A stretch of DNA of 64,000 nt from Trigonopsis variabilis (taxonomy: Eukaryota; Ascomycota; Trigonopsidomycetes; Trigonopsidales; Trigonopsidaceae): assembly GCA_003707065.3 (NCBI GenBank), contig PPXM03000003.1, positions 434,001 through 498,000 on the forward strand. The letters are read 5' to 3'. How positions within the stretch are numbered: position 1 is the first letter of the stretch; every line of letters starts with the position of its first letter. Below are positions 1 through 11,830 of this stretch, piece by piece. The translations under genes and the position numbers were made by a program. The notes beneath the pieces were generated by a model that did no database searches, was not told where the DNA came from, and saw only the letters and a program-made list of their open reading frames with translations.

Positions 1-253
1 TTTGTACAAAGTTGGTGGTGACTGGTATGTCCCAAAAGGATACCAAAGAGACCACAGTATTGAAGATTACTCCTCCTCATCTGGTTCCTCATCATATGAA
101 TCCGAGTCAGACTCTGGAACATCCGAAGATGGCTCTGACCAGCCTTATCCTTCTAATTCTAATCATAAAAGTGACGACATGTCATCTTCTGACGACCAAC
201 CTGAAGAGACATCCTCTAAAATCCAACCACTTGTTTACTATGAGTCCGAGTGA
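1..253 (+). CDS. C-terminal end of an unidentified protein (partial)
   Basis: The reading frame is already open at the window edge and stops with TGA at 251-253, so about 83 C-terminal residues are visible. The segment begins with GGDWYVPKGYQRD and then becomes a Ser/Asp/Glu-rich tail typical of a disordered, possibly phosphorylated C-terminus. I do not recognise the family. The start and the main domains lie upstream of the window. The overlapping frame starting at base 12 is treated as a shadow because it has no comparable composition or motif. Confidence 0.55.
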   Translation, partial: LYKVGGDWYVPKGYQRDHSIEDYSSSSGSSSYESESDSGTSEDGSDQPYPSNSNHKSDDMSSSDDQPEETSSKIQPLVYYESE

Positions 254-698
254 TCTAGCGTCCAGCTATAGTCCTCTCCGGAACTCGTCAATGAATTACA
301 TTTATTGTGGCTCAGACTACTTCTCAAAGTAACTCCCCCGGGGCGGCTAGCGCATGATTAATTTATGCAGACATTTTGATTTGCTAAAAGAAAATCATAA
401 ATCATAATTGTTTAGGTACCTTGTGCCGACTCACTCTGACCGTCCCTCGTCCCTCACTTCTTAAGGAATCGAGACATCCCTCATTCTCGATTTACAACAG
501 CATGACTGCTCCATTGGACTATTTTAAACTGATTATATGCTCATTATATCATACGTTACCTCCTATTAAGTCGTAAAAGAGCAGCCTGGTAACTATGCAC
601 TCGAAGGAAGCAGATATCTCCCAGCCTAGTTTGTAACGTTCCACCAAACGTACCTCTCATCTAGCTACTGTTTCTCCCTCATGCACTGATCAAAGCAA
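254..698. other. Intergenic region, no gene seen
   Basis: About 445 bp between the stop of the partial gene and the ATG of the TBC protein. I found no long frame, no exon bounded by the splice signals used elsewhere in the window, and no RNA gene. It presumably holds a 3' UTR and the promoter of the next gene. Confidence 0.5.
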
Positions 699-3227
699 AT
701 GCTGTCTTTTCTAAGAAAAGGCCGTCAAGGTCTGGACGAAGCATCTGATACACCAAGGGAATCTAATGCACCATCAATAGCGGCGGATCCCTTGGTTGGC
801 CCGACGCAAATTCTAGAGCCTCCTGAGACAGCGAGGCCTCCCAAGTCTCCAATAGCCAAATATATTGCTCCAAAGCGTCCCGCAGATACATTTTCTATAT
901 CGAACGCATCTACAGATGATGATTTGCCGGGCGAGTTTGCTTCCAATGCCGCCGTACCTCAGTCAAGTCGACTATTTTCTGATTATGATGATGTGTTTGG
1001 CGCTTCTTCTTATTATGAGATCCCTGGAAACATCCATTTACTTTCAGATTCAGCTATAGATCATCTTCTTTCTCTACGGGGTCCAAGGCCGCTGATTCGT
1101 CAGTTGGCTTCAGACTTGGCTCATCAGGAGTCTCGATTGAATCTTATTTCTCAAAAATATCGCGAAAGAGAGAAAGCTTTAAAAGCACTGCTGGCAGAAT
1201 GTGGAGTAGGAGTGAGTGTAATTGATCGACGACTGTTGACAGTCGAGCAATCCAATAGGGTAATGGAATCAATGATTGCCGATGCAATGTCCTTAAGTCA
1301 AATTGATCACACTCCTTCTAGAAATTCAGCCTCAACTCCTCAGCGGCCTTCTTCCCCTCAGCCTACCGACACCATTCCATCCCCTAGTCCCGACGCGACT
1401 CCTGAACAAGCTGAAGCGAAATCCCCAGAAAAGCGTCAAAGTTGGCTATATTGGTGGTATGGCGATTCTCAGAGTATCTCAGATATTCCACAAAGCCAGG
1501 AGACTATGAAACCCAAATCTTCTTCCAAGTCACGCCCTGGGCTTGCTCAAAGAATAAGCTCGAGTTCAAGTGATCGGAAACGAAATGTTTCAGGATTACC
1601 GCCTCATGTAGTTGTATCCACGTCTGAGAGGCCTCGAACTTCCTCTATATCATCGACTGGCAGCGGCAACCAGTTCTCTCGAGCTAAATCGGCAGTTCAA
1701 GCCCTTCATCCAGAAGAATGGATTCCTCAGAGTATATTGGACCATATCCCGCAACAAGTCCACACGGTACTAAGCTCTCATGAACCTTCCACTGGACCAG
1801 TGGAACTCGGATCTATAGTTCCAGAAACCGACCGCCCTCCTACCCTCACTCAAATTCGGAAAGACCGTGAGCCTCAAAATAGTGAACACCTTTTAACAGA
1901 TCGTTTTGGCTTTATCCATGACCGCGATAGATTTAAACGAATGTCTCAGAACTACAATGACCGCAACTCTTGGCAGGACGAGACCCATGAACAGGTCCTT
2001 GAAAGTTCACCAGGCTCTAAGACGCGATATAATAAGATTGAAGATACTTCTGTTGCAGTATCCTCGCCTGCGAGCAAGCGATCCTCGTTGGCCTTCTCGA
2101 CTTCAACCATTGCGAGAGGCGAAGCTTCTACGAATGGTCAGGAGCACGGGGTGGTAGAAGTACTGCTGAATCAACTGACAGGCATACACGATTCACATCA
2201 GGCTGAACAGCGGACGCGATGGAATGAATTCATTCGCAAACTTCACCGAACTCGAGAGGGAGACCTCACACAGATTGAGCGAGGGCATCTTTTTGGAGTA
2301 TCAGGAACAAGCTTTTTGGCTCATGGGCGAGGAAGACGTAAGAATGTTAGTCGATGGAATGATTTCAGTCGACTAGTCCGAGCTGGAGTTCCTGTCGTGT
2401 TTCGTCCCAAGGTGAGTGGAAGAACAGTTGTACCTAGATTCTAACCATAGGTATGGAGTGAATGTTCCGGAGCAGCCACGGCTATGGTTCCCGGACTGTA
2501 TGAGGAACTGATCAATCGAGAGACAGATCCTGACCAGATGGCTCAAATTGATCTTGATTTACACCGAACAATGCCATCAAATATATTTTTTGCGGGCTCT
2601 GGGGTAGGTGTGGGAAAGCTTCGCAGGCTCTTACGAGCTTTTGTGAACAAGGCACCCGAAATTGGATATTGCCAGGGAATGAACATGATCGGGGCGACTT
2701 TGCTGTTAACTTATGAAACAGAGACCGATGCTTTCTGGACATTCGATAGCATAGTTGAAACTATCTTGCCCAACGGGTTTTTTAGTCCTCCTTTTCTCGC
2801 TTCTCGAGCAGACCAACGGGTGTTGGTGTGGTATATGGATCGACTGATGCCCACTCTGCATGCCCATTTGGATGAAGACCTTGGTGTTGATGTGGAGGTG
2901 ATTACTTTTGAGTGGTTTCTGAGCTGTTTCTCTCACTGTCTTTCCGCGGAGCTTCTTTTTCGGGTGTGGGACGTGTTCGTATGTCTAGAAGGAGAGCTTT
3001 TCTTATTCAAAGTCTCTCTTGCTCTGTTCAAAGTGTCTCGCGAGACTTTAATGAGAATGGATGATGCTGGGCAAGTTTATGAATTTATGAAGAACTTGAG
3101 TGCTTGGCATCACTTGTCTATTTCGGATTTCATGGCTGTTTGTTATTCGTTTGATGGCATTGTGACGGATGCTCAGGTGAAAGAGCGACGGGAGATCGAA
3201 AAGAAAAAGATGCTGTATCCTCTATAA
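699..3227 (+). CDS. TBC-domain Rab GTPase-activating protein
   Basis: Predicted Rab-GAP of 829 aa from two exons, 699-2411 and 2451-3227, joined over a 39-nt intron (donor GTGAGT, branch TTCTAAC, acceptor CATAG). Splicing gives FRPK-VWSECSGA, the expected entry into a TBC domain. The N-terminal ~530 residues are low-complexity and Ser/Pro-rich. The TBC domain fills the last ~300 residues and has the arginine-finger motif IDLDLHRTMP and the glutamine-finger motif IGYCQGMN, so catalysis should be intact. TBC proteins speed GTP hydrolysis on Rab/Ypt GTPases in membrane traffic. The target Rab and the exact orthologue (Gyp/Mdr1-like) cannot be told from the sequence. Confidence 0.88.
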
Positions 3228-3729
3228 TAGGAAGAAAGTATCTTCCGAGGAAGATTCCGTAAACGATAGATTGATTTTAAATGGTGAGGGAGGAAAATGT
3301 ATTTTATAATGGAGTTTGCTCGAATTGAACAATAGTAGCACAAATATAAAATTACTCTTCAATATGTGTTTAGTCATTTCTTTGCTAATCATATCTCCAG
3401 ACAAATAGAACTTTAACGGCCATTAAGGGCCACCTGTCTACCCATTACATTTCATCCGGCGTTGTGACGTCCATTAAAGCGATCAAATCTACCCGCTTTC
3501 GTCATGATAGAGCTTTTACTGCTAGAGCATCTGGTGCTTTAATTGCTACACGAGTCATCGATATATTGTTGAGAAATCTTATATCTCTCGAAGGAGGCGT
3601 CAGTAAGGCGTCAGTCAGCCTTTGTTGGTCAAATTCTTCGTGTGACGCTACATCTCCCAACTCACAACCAACCTGACTTTGACTTCGTTGATCGGTGTTA
3701 TCCTTCTCAGATTCATCTTATGGATCCCA
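3228..3729. other. Intergenic region upstream of the SUMO protease
   Basis: About 500 bp. A 70-codon frame at 3464-3676 begins only with GTG, has no recognisable content and is not compatible with splicing into the next gene, so I do not call it. The rest is AT-rich and probably contains the 3' UTR of the TBC gene and the promoter of the protease gene. Confidence 0.45.
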
Positions 3730-5366
3730 ATGTCTATTTCCAGTTTTTTTTTATGGTTACAATGTAAGTTTCTGATTGAATCTTGAACTGATACACGAAA
3801 GCTCCTCATGAAGTCCGTGATCACTCTTTGTCTCATGTCCATAGTCCACTCCCTGGAAGTCTAGTGGACCGGAGCCCGCTTGAAATAAATGATTCATTTG
3901 AAAGAAGCTATAGGGACCAAAGGGAATTGAAGAACTCGAAGAAGATCCACGAAGCTATCAATGCCCAGCCGCTTGCTTTAGCCAGACCTGCTATCTCAGG
4001 TTCAGATTATTCACAATCTCGTTTAAATGACCATTACCCGTTCACGCCTACCAAACAACTGCCTTCTCTTTTCAATCCCCCAACGTCCGATCTGAGGTCA
4101 AGACTTGATCTGTCACGCTCAGTCACAAAATCCAGGTCATATATATCTGCAAATGCAAAGTCTGGAGCCGAAGGCGTCTCTTCGAGTCAAAGTAGCGGGT
4201 CTGACCCGACCATAGTCTCCAGTGGAGTTTCATGCTCGCCTATGACTGAGAAAAAATTGGACCTGGCTACTTATCTTTATAGAAATCATATGAGAAGTCA
4301 AGGAAGAATTCCTGTCTCTGGCATAAGAGCTGGAAGTAACTCTATCGCAAAACCAAAAGCTGACGTGAAACAGTTCAGGGCGTTCTCTCCTCACAGTCAG
4401 GTCAGGTCACTCAGTCTACAAAACGAGAAACTAGGCTCAAAATTTCGAAAGAAGCCGCCATCAACTTCTAATCTATTCATTTCCGGCTTATCCCGGCCGA
4501 AGAAACCGACAAGTATTTCTCGACTGCTGGCTTCGGAGAGCCTTGAGGCTTTGCTACAACAACTAATCTCCCAAGATGATAAAACCACCTTTCCGAGCTG
4601 GAAAGCATTATTAGAACGGCGAGGAGAGCGCGAGAAGGCGATTACCAATCTCCGGACGAGAAAGGTGCCAGTTCGACCTCTCGAGCCGGAGAAACTCTCC
4701 AAGGTCAAGGCTCTGTTTAGTCGGCCAAACCCTCGGCAAGTCATCATATCAGAGTTCAGAATCGAGGTCACGGTTCATGATATCAAAACACTTGCTTCTC
4801 GGCAGTGGCTGAATGATACCGTCATTGATTTCTATCTCGCTTTGGTTGGAGATCGCAATAGGAGAGAAGGTCTTAGACCAGTTTTCTCCTTTAATACTCA
4901 TTTCTATACAACTGTCTCTGCCAGGGGCTATGATGCAGTTGGGCGCTGGGCTAAGCGGAAAGGCGCCGTTGTTACTGAGATTGATTATATCTTTGTTCCT
5001 GTGAATATCAATGATTCACATTGGTGCCTGGCTGTAATCAATCGCCCGCTCAAACGGTTTGAGTATTACGATTCTCTTGGAGGAGGCCCTGGCCGTGCCT
5101 TTACGGTTCTTCGGGACTACCTGACAAAGGAGTCTGCTAAGTATGACAAAAGCTTCTCCTCCGGGGTTTCCAACTGGACCACCTATGTTTCCAAAAACTC
5201 TCCGTTGCAGAAGAATGGCTATGACTGTGGAGTCTTCACCTGCAAAACGGCTGAAGTTCTTGCGCGGGACGCAGATTTTGACTTTGGACAGCGGGATATG
5301 GAAGCCATCCGTTGTCGAATGGCCTACGAGATCGCCACTGGCAGGATGATAGATGATGTTAACTAG
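3730..5366 (+). CDS. ULP1: Ulp1-type SUMO protease (C48 cysteine peptidase)
   Basis: The long exon has no in-frame ATG before about 4231, so a short first exon is needed. The best model is exon 1 at 3730-3763, a 38-nt intron (GTAAGT...GAAAG) and exon 2 at 3802-5366, giving 532 aa. The N-terminal half is disordered and basic. The C-terminal ~200 residues are a C48 peptidase: SRQWLNDTVIDFYL, the histidine in DSHWCLAVINR, the aspartate in EYYDSLGG, and the cysteine in QKNGYDCGVF. These proteases mature SUMO and remove it from targets, commonly at nuclear pores. Whether it is Ulp1 or Ulp2 is judged from the compact C-terminal catalytic domain. The first exon is less certain than the rest. Confidence 0.85.
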
Positions 5367-5453
5367 TAATGTACGATAGCGATGAAAATAATGAATCCTG
5401 ACGCCATATACACATATATCAAAGAATCAATCGCATAAAGCGGCTTGTCTATT

Positions 5454-7160
5454 TCATGCTGGGTTGAGAATAGCATGACTGAGGGCTGCTGACTCAAGTC
5501 GAAATAGCCACTGGCCTATTATGGGCATTTTTTGGAGAGGCACGGCATCCAGAGATGATACTGGACTGAAGGTGAGGGTATTCGGGGGGTCCCACACGTA
5601 AGACGTGGACAGAGTTCGACCAATGGATAAGGAAATGATAAAGAGGACTATACCCAAGATGAATTTAGCGTTTAGACTTTTCACGGAAGGAGGAAGATCT
5701 CCTGGGTCACCGACAGTATTAGATGTCAAGTCAGAGATTCCTTCTTTATCCACATCATTCAGTAGATTTCTGGAATTGAGAATTTCCTTTAGCTCCGCCT
5801 CCAGGGACATCACCATTTCAACATTCTGGACACACTCAGCATAGGCAAGATCTTCTGCCAATGAGCGGCTCTTGGAGTTTTCCTTTAACTCATCAAGTTG
5901 CGTTTGAATGCGTTTCACTTCGCTTTTCAACTGTTCATTTTCTGTCTCAAGCATATCAGCCTGTGACGCTCGACCTCTGAGCTCCGCAAGATGAGTCTCG
6001 TCCGTTTGATTTTTGCTGACGGTATCATACCTAAGCTGCAGGTCTGCGATCTCTTGCTTAAGCTCCTCGACTTGAGTACTCATCCGTTGCTTCTGCACGT
6101 ACAGCCTGTTGTTGAGATTCTCCGACTCTCTCATGATTTCTTGGGCCCGATCGCGTTGGTGAGTAAAGTCTGCCACTAGGCGGTCGAGCTCCTTGCATTT
6201 GCTGTCGAGTTGGCTTTGCAAAGAAAATATTTCCGAGGCGAGATCCTGGTTATCTTTTTCCAGCTTCTCGATCAAGGCTTGCTGACGTTCAAGCTGGATT
6301 TGATGATCATTCAAGTCATCTCCGAGTGACTGATTTTCGGCAGCCAAGAGACTCATTTTATGATTCAGTTCATTGTTTTCCTCATGAGCCGACTCAATTT
6401 GATCAGCAAGTTCTTGCACTAATTTGATCTGTTCCTCTTCAACATCTAAATGAAAGGTAGGATCTGGCGTGGACCAGGTCGAAGGCCGAACGGGGGTTGA
6501 CTGACCTATCGGGCAAGAAGATTGATTTATAGGCACAGAGGATGGTCGTGACATTGGACTAAAACGGTTAGACATCTTTAGATAACAAACAGTGACAAAA
6601 AAACACACCTAGAAGCACGGCTATCGAACTTAACGGTCTCAGAAGACACATTACCAGGTCCGGCAGGGCTATAGGCCAAGATTATCAAGGCATCCAGGTA
6701 CTCTGCCTGAGAAAACCTATCTGTGACTTGCAATTGCCTCGAAAATGCATCCAAACTCCCTTTTGAAATTAAATCTGAAACGGAGCTCCCATTTAACGAC
6801 GCCGAGTTGTAGAGTACATTCAAGAAATCAGACCCCCTAATCTTAATCGAGTTAGACTTTTTTTTAAATGAGATATACTTTATTATCGGGCCCACATGCT
6901 TGAGCCCAAGCATCGAAGTTGAAAAGTGAATCCACGCTATTTGAGGGTCTGGAACGATAGGGAGCAGAAGGCCGGCGGATAGATCCAAACCGCAATGAAG
7001 GAGGATCGTTTGGAGGTATAGTGGATTCAATCAGGTTAGAATGCATCCTCAATGAAGGAGGATTGTTCGGAGGTGTAGTGGATTCAATCAAATTAGAATG
7101 CATCCTCAATGAAGGAGGATCATTCGGAGGCGTAGTGGCTTCAATCAAGTTAGGATGCAT
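5454..7160 (-). CDS. Coiled-coil, tail-anchored membrane protein; possible KASH/Mps2-like nuclear-envelope protein
   Basis: Three exons fit in phase: 7160-6879, 6841-6609 and 6558-5454, with introns of 37 and 50 nt whose branch sites are both TCTAAC. The product is 539 aa. It starts with three copies of a 19-residue unit rich in NPPSLR, then a helical globular segment (~95-175), a Ser/Pro-rich linker, a long coiled coil (~200-430), one membrane segment (FILGIVLFIISLSIG) and a ~55-residue tail. This layout recalls outer-nuclear-membrane or spindle-pole anchors (Kms1/Kms2, Mps2, KASH5), but the tail does not end in the PPPX of animal KASH domains. Function is inference; the gene structure is better supported. 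Confidence 0.68.
6994..7160 (-). repeat. 57-bp in-frame tandem repeat (about 3 copies)
   Basis: Copies lie at 6994-7050, 7051-7107 and 7108-7160, the last slightly truncated. The 57-bp unit equals 19 codons, so the repeat stays in frame and encodes the N-terminus of the coiled-coil membrane protein. The start codon lies inside the outermost copy. Copies differ by only a few bases, so the array is probably young and may vary in length between strains. Confidence 0.9.
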
Positions 7161-7564
7161 TCAATGACACGAGAAAAAGATGGAAAGAGAAAAGGGAGAA
7201 GCCTAGGGAAGAGATGATAAAGTGACAAAGGCGTTGTCCTTTCTCGTCAAAGCAGCTTCAAATTGCAAGATGGCGAAAAGACCAGTCCCAACTCTTATGG
7301 CTTCATTCACTGGGCTAATTCACGGAGTGTAGAGAATAAAGAAAGGAGCGAGAAGACAAAGGACGTCGCGACTGGTAGATGAAAAGAACTCAGACCGTTT
7401 GGCTTGTAACGAACGGTGCCTGACTTCTTTGTTGACGTTTCTCCCAGGTGTTGCTCTGGCGACTGCGAGTCGGGAATAAACAAGACAGGCATCCCAACCA
7501 AGAAACCCGTCCGAAAAGGGTCTCTATATCTGGTCTTCTTTATACCCAGATTCAAAGGTAGAAC

Positions 7565-8460
7565 ATGGACGCATGGCTCAATAATGGTTGCCATATACCC
7601 TCTGCAACTCCAAAAAGCAGTGCAATGTCGCTTTCTTCGTCTCAAGGGAAGACGGATAGCCCTTCTTCACTTTGGGATAACGATGGTGATAGCTCGACGT
7701 CGTGCACAGAAACATCGGCTTCTCAGAAATCAGTTGGAGAAAATTCAATCGCGTTAAATGATCTTAATCCAAAGTAATAATTTTGTTCCATTCTATCGAT
7801 TCTAACTCCCAGTACTTTGAACCAACCCAAGGCAGAGAAGCGGAAGCGATCATCTACTATTAATCTCAACAGGTATAGGAATAAGTCTTGAAGTTTCTTT
7901 CTGACTCCAGTAGTCCTAAACGTCCCCATGTACAGCCTCTAAGGCGCCACCAAAGCAAATTAGATCTAATTGATAATCAACACCTGACATATTTCTCAGA
8001 TGTGTTGACCTTCAAGCCTTTGCCTCAGGAGCAGAACTCAAACCCTGGGCTCATTTTTGTGGAGGATTACTTTGAATCTCTCGAGTCAAGCACCAGCTTG
8101 AGTCGAGATACCGCCTTTCAAAACTGCTGCAGCTGCATCCTGTGCGGCCAAATATTGTCAAACTCAGCAGGAGCAGTGAGCTTGAGCTTGTACCAATTAG
8201 TGGCTTGTCAGAAATGTGCTACAAACGATGAAAATCTCCAGAGCCTAGTCAAGTCGAGTACCACTGACGAAAAGAAATTCGCAGTTACTTCGGCTAGACT
8301 TAACTCTATTATGGCCTCCGAACTGAAACGGCAAAATGGACGTCAATTGGAACAATGCTGGGTGGATACTGTGCGACGTAAACTCCGTTGGAGATGGAGA
8401 GTTGGGGGTCTTGTCCAGCCTGCTCTACATTGTCTGGATAAATCATTTATCAACGACTGA
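7565..8460 (+). CDS. Unidentified protein with NLS-like segment and paired cysteines
   Basis: Three exons join in phase: 7565-7773, 7813-7872 and 7911-8460, over introns of 39 and 38 nt (branch TTCTAAC and TCTGAC). The product is 272 aa. The N-terminal ~70 residues are Ser/Thr-rich. Exon 2 encodes a basic KAEKRKR stretch that could be a nuclear localisation signal. Residues ~155-195 carry CSCILCG and ACQKC, a possible metal site, and the C-terminus has WVDTVRRKLRWRWRV. I do not recognise the family. The exon model is supported by phase and splice signals, not by homology. Confidence 0.6.
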
Positions 8461-8587
8461 AAGGCAGAACCCATTGTCCTGATTGATCTACTAAGATTGC
8501 ATATTGCATGGTCTGCCTAACGATTTATGATGTACGATGGCGTTATGTTTTTTTCATTTAAGCTCCAGAACTGAAATATATAAACGC

Positions 8588-10526
8588 TCACTTGGTTTTC
8601 TTCGTCTCTTTAACTATGGTAGACTTGGAGCCAGAGTTGTCTGCAGAACGGGCATTAGAAGTTTCCTCTGATTCTGCCTCCTCGTCTTCTTCGACATAGT
8701 CTTCGCCCAACTGTCCGAATTCATTGACTCTGCTATAATCAACCCGGTAAAGCCTATTTATTAGAATCTTTTATACTTGAGTATGCACTTACCAAGTCTG
8801 GTAAATATATATGAAGAAGATAACATCGTCTCTGAGAGTCGCTAAGCGATGAAGGATGGGCATTTTGACAATAAATGCAAAAAGGTCGTCGATGAACGTG
8901 TTCAGGAATTTGTATATCATAGCCCGTCGAGGAACATGCGCCACGGATTTGAGCCTGTAATTGATATAAATACTTGGAACGAGCATGAGGAATCCATAGG
9001 CATAAACAGACCCCACCAAAGTAGTGATAATAAATGAGTACCAAGATTTGTGAGTCTCATAAATCATCGAATAAACGGCGTAAGCCAGAAGTAGAGGGAC
9101 GGCTCCAATATACATATACTTGAATGCAATTGCATCGTATTCTTGTGTTTTTTTCTCTGTCTCACTCAGTTCATGTTTATCATGGAATTCAATTCTGTAG
9201 GGGATCAATCCATCATGACGCACCAATTTGACATCGACCGCCTTGGTGATCTTCCAGGCTTCCAAAGCAATTCCACTTCCTTGACTGAACATGATCATCC
9301 AACTGGTCTCCTCATTGTTATCCAGAAGATAAAGAAAAATAATCGTTTGCATAACCACATTGGCAAGGATGGTGCGCACGGACACACCGACGTTATCTTT
9401 TTTATTCTTCCAATGGGAAATATCATTCTTGAAGGCTAACATCTCGAATAGCATGTGGAGAACAGTGACAACGGCAGTGAGGACCAGTACATAAGGGTTA
9501 TTATCCAAAAGGACTGTCTTGAACATGTCAAAGTCAAGGTTTTGATTCTGTTGCTGGCGAGTACTCTCTTCCATAGATGAGAAAATTTGAAATTTCGTAG
9601 GACTGATTGTTTTCACCACTATATTAGCCGGCACAGATTTGACGGTGGAATTAAGGGGAGTCATGTGTTGTTTCAGCTGCCAAAATTGATCATTAAAGAT
9701 AACCGGGAAATAGAAACCATTTTTACCACTGGCATCCTTTAACCCTTCGACCACAGGCACGGCACTCTTTATAAAAGGGGGTAGCTTGGAGTAAGGAAAG
9801 ATAGGGGATCCAGTGACAAATTCTAAAGAAATATTAGGATGCCAATAAGGCAGGATAATCTTATCGGGAGACTCTTCAGATTCTTGTTCAGCTTCCTCCT
9901 CCTCAGCATCACTTCCTAGTAAATGCTTGACCTTGGGAGGTCGCTTCCAAGGTAAGTACCTTGAAAGAGGTGTATCTATGGTATATTCCGAGTACTGATC
10001 ATACCCAGGTAAGGAACTATCCGGTACGGATCCTAACTTGGAAACCACTAGATGGCCATATACCGTGCCATTAGTCTCACTAATCTGCAGCCTTAGTGGA
10101 GCACAACATCTATACTTACGTGCTCTGTAGGAATCTCTAATGACACACTTTCAAAAAACTTCGTATCGCCAAGCGTAATACCATGAATCTCGAAAAGGGG
10201 CCCCTCGGACGGTTTCAACTTTGGTTGATCATCAATATAAACAGCAAGATCCATGATAGTTCCAGCCTCCCATAGTGGATAGACGGTCTCTGGCCATTCA
10301 GTTATATTGACTGGTTCTTGAGTAGATCCATCGTTGACTGGTTGAGGTGCAGGATTAGTCGTAGGGCCCGACTGCTTATTCCCTAAATATCCTTATCCAT
10401 CAGTAACTTTCAACATAGATTTACTCTACCACTGATAAGCTGGACGCCAATTATAATCATCAAGATAGTTTTCAGGTTGGAAAACCATCCCTGGCCTTGC
10501 CTTTGCTCTTGCACTTCTTCGACCAT
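8588..10526 (-). CDS. CLPTM1-family multispanning membrane protein
   Basis: Four exons in phase: 10526-10430, 10382-10120, 10084-8793 and 8753-8588 (introns 46, 35 and 39 nt), giving 605 aa. Family hallmarks are MDLAVYID near residue 80, ETNGTVYGHLVVSKLGS around 123-140, the large luminal region, and the membrane core with FEMLAFKNDISHWKNKK, EAWKITKAVDVKL and RRAMIYKFLNTFIDDLF. A membrane segment lies near the N-terminus (TILMIIIGVQLI) and several more lie in the second half; the tail is acidic and then lysine-rich. CLPTM1 proteins act in the ER/Golgi in membrane-protein trafficking or lipid scrambling. Budding yeast lacks a clear copy. Confidence 0.92.
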
Positions 10527-10942
10527 GTGGAGTAAGGACGATAAATCGTGTAACGCTCGACTCGAGAGACTTTGAATGAGTGTCAATCTCTAGAGATCAC
10601 TGGAGTACGTGACTGGGCTTTGTATAATCCAAATTATCTGGAGAATTGTTCTTAGAATAAGATGTATTTAGTCCTGACCGCGGTGGGCTTTTTTAGGTGT
10701 CCTGTCATACTCCCAATTTGATCTAAATCTCTCGGTCAGGAACCACTGTGCATCACGGTAGTAAGAAGATACCTCGTGCTCCAGTTACAACTTATACATT
10801 ATATAGGATTGGCGAACATCTCTCCTTCAAGGCAGGAGGAGGTAATGGACATGAATGAGGCGGGCGCAACTATGGCCGATGCGTAGCCATGACATGGCAA
10901 CGCAACATTGAAGTATAGTAAATCAGCAATCGAAACAAGACA
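10527..10942. promoter_or_regulatory. Divergent promoter region, CLPTM1 / LOG-family gene
   Basis: About 416 bp between two head-to-head start codons, so it must contain promoters for both. I saw no coding exon or recognisable factor site. Confidence 0.5.
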
Positions 10943-11650
10943 ATGTCAGAAATTGATTCTCGACCTCACGAAAGAACAGTTTGTGTTTTCTGTGGGTCTT
11001 CCTCAGGGAACTTTCCGGTTTTCACGCAGATCGCAGAAGAGCTAAGCCAGAAATTCGCTAAAGAGCGATGGGGCATTGTCTATGGAGGAGGAACAACGGG
11101 GTAAGGAAGTTTTTTTTGGGAAAACCTAACCAGTATTAGTATCATGGGAACAATTGCTAGATCATTGACTGCCGCGGGCGGCTACGTTCATGGAATCATC
11201 CCAAGAGCCCTGATTGAGCGAGAGCAGAGCAATGAGGTACCTGAAGAAAGGGTTTACGGAAAGACCACACTGGTTCACGATATGCATACGAGAAAGAGAA
11301 TGATGGGCCAGGAAGCAGACGCCTTTGTGGCCCTTCCTGGAGGTTATGGAACAGCCGAAGAGCTCTTTGAAGCCATTACATGGAATCAGCTTGGGATCCA
11401 TTCTTATCCAATAGTAATCCTTAATATCGATGGTATTTACAATGGCTTCTTTGACTTTATCCGGACTGCATGCGATGCCGGATTCATCTCCAAGGGTAAT
11501 GCTACGATCCCAGTGGAAGCCCGGACGGTAGATGAAGTTATCTTGAAGATCAAAGAATATAAAGTCGCTGAGGACCGGTTTAATCTTGACTGGAGCGTTC
11601 AAACACCGCTTGCTGTTCGAAAAGATGATGATTACACGAATTCAAACTGA
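10943..11650 (+). CDS. LOG-family nucleotide phosphoribohydrolase (lysine-decarboxylase-like fold)
   Basis: Two exons, 10943-11100 and 11140-11650, flank a 39-nt intron with CCTAAC branch; splicing restores the conserved VYGGGTTG-IMGTIAR junction. The product is 222 aa, the usual size. The family signature PGGYGTAEELFE is present. Plant and bacterial LOG enzymes split cytokinin riboside monophosphates into free base and ribose phosphate; many members act as general nucleoside-monophosphate hydrolases, and budding yeast has one such protein. The substrate here cannot be read from sequence. Old annotations call this family lysine decarboxylase, which is misleading. Confidence 0.9.
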
Positions 11651-11830
11651 TTTAGACGTTATATGTCCGGCTGGTGTTCGCTCCGTATACAGATGAGAAC
11701 CCAGCAGAAGCTCAACAAGCATATTATATTGGTTTATGAAAAAGCTACATGCATTCAATTAATCTTTTGTCATAAATTCTCAGATAGACGATGTGATAGT
11801 GGCAACTCTCATGCTATAGACATGCTGACT

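Noticed and set aside
3464-3676. 70-codon frame before ULP1 as a first exon
   Set aside because: It begins with GTG, has no donor in the right phase and no ULP1-like content.
4397-4771. 124-codon minus-strand frame opposite ULP1
   Set aside because: Antisense shadow with no recognisable content; the plus strand carries the C48 peptidase.
11162-11602. 146-codon minus-strand frame across the LOG gene
   Set aside because: Opposite-strand shadow; the plus strand has the PGGYGT signature and correct splicing.
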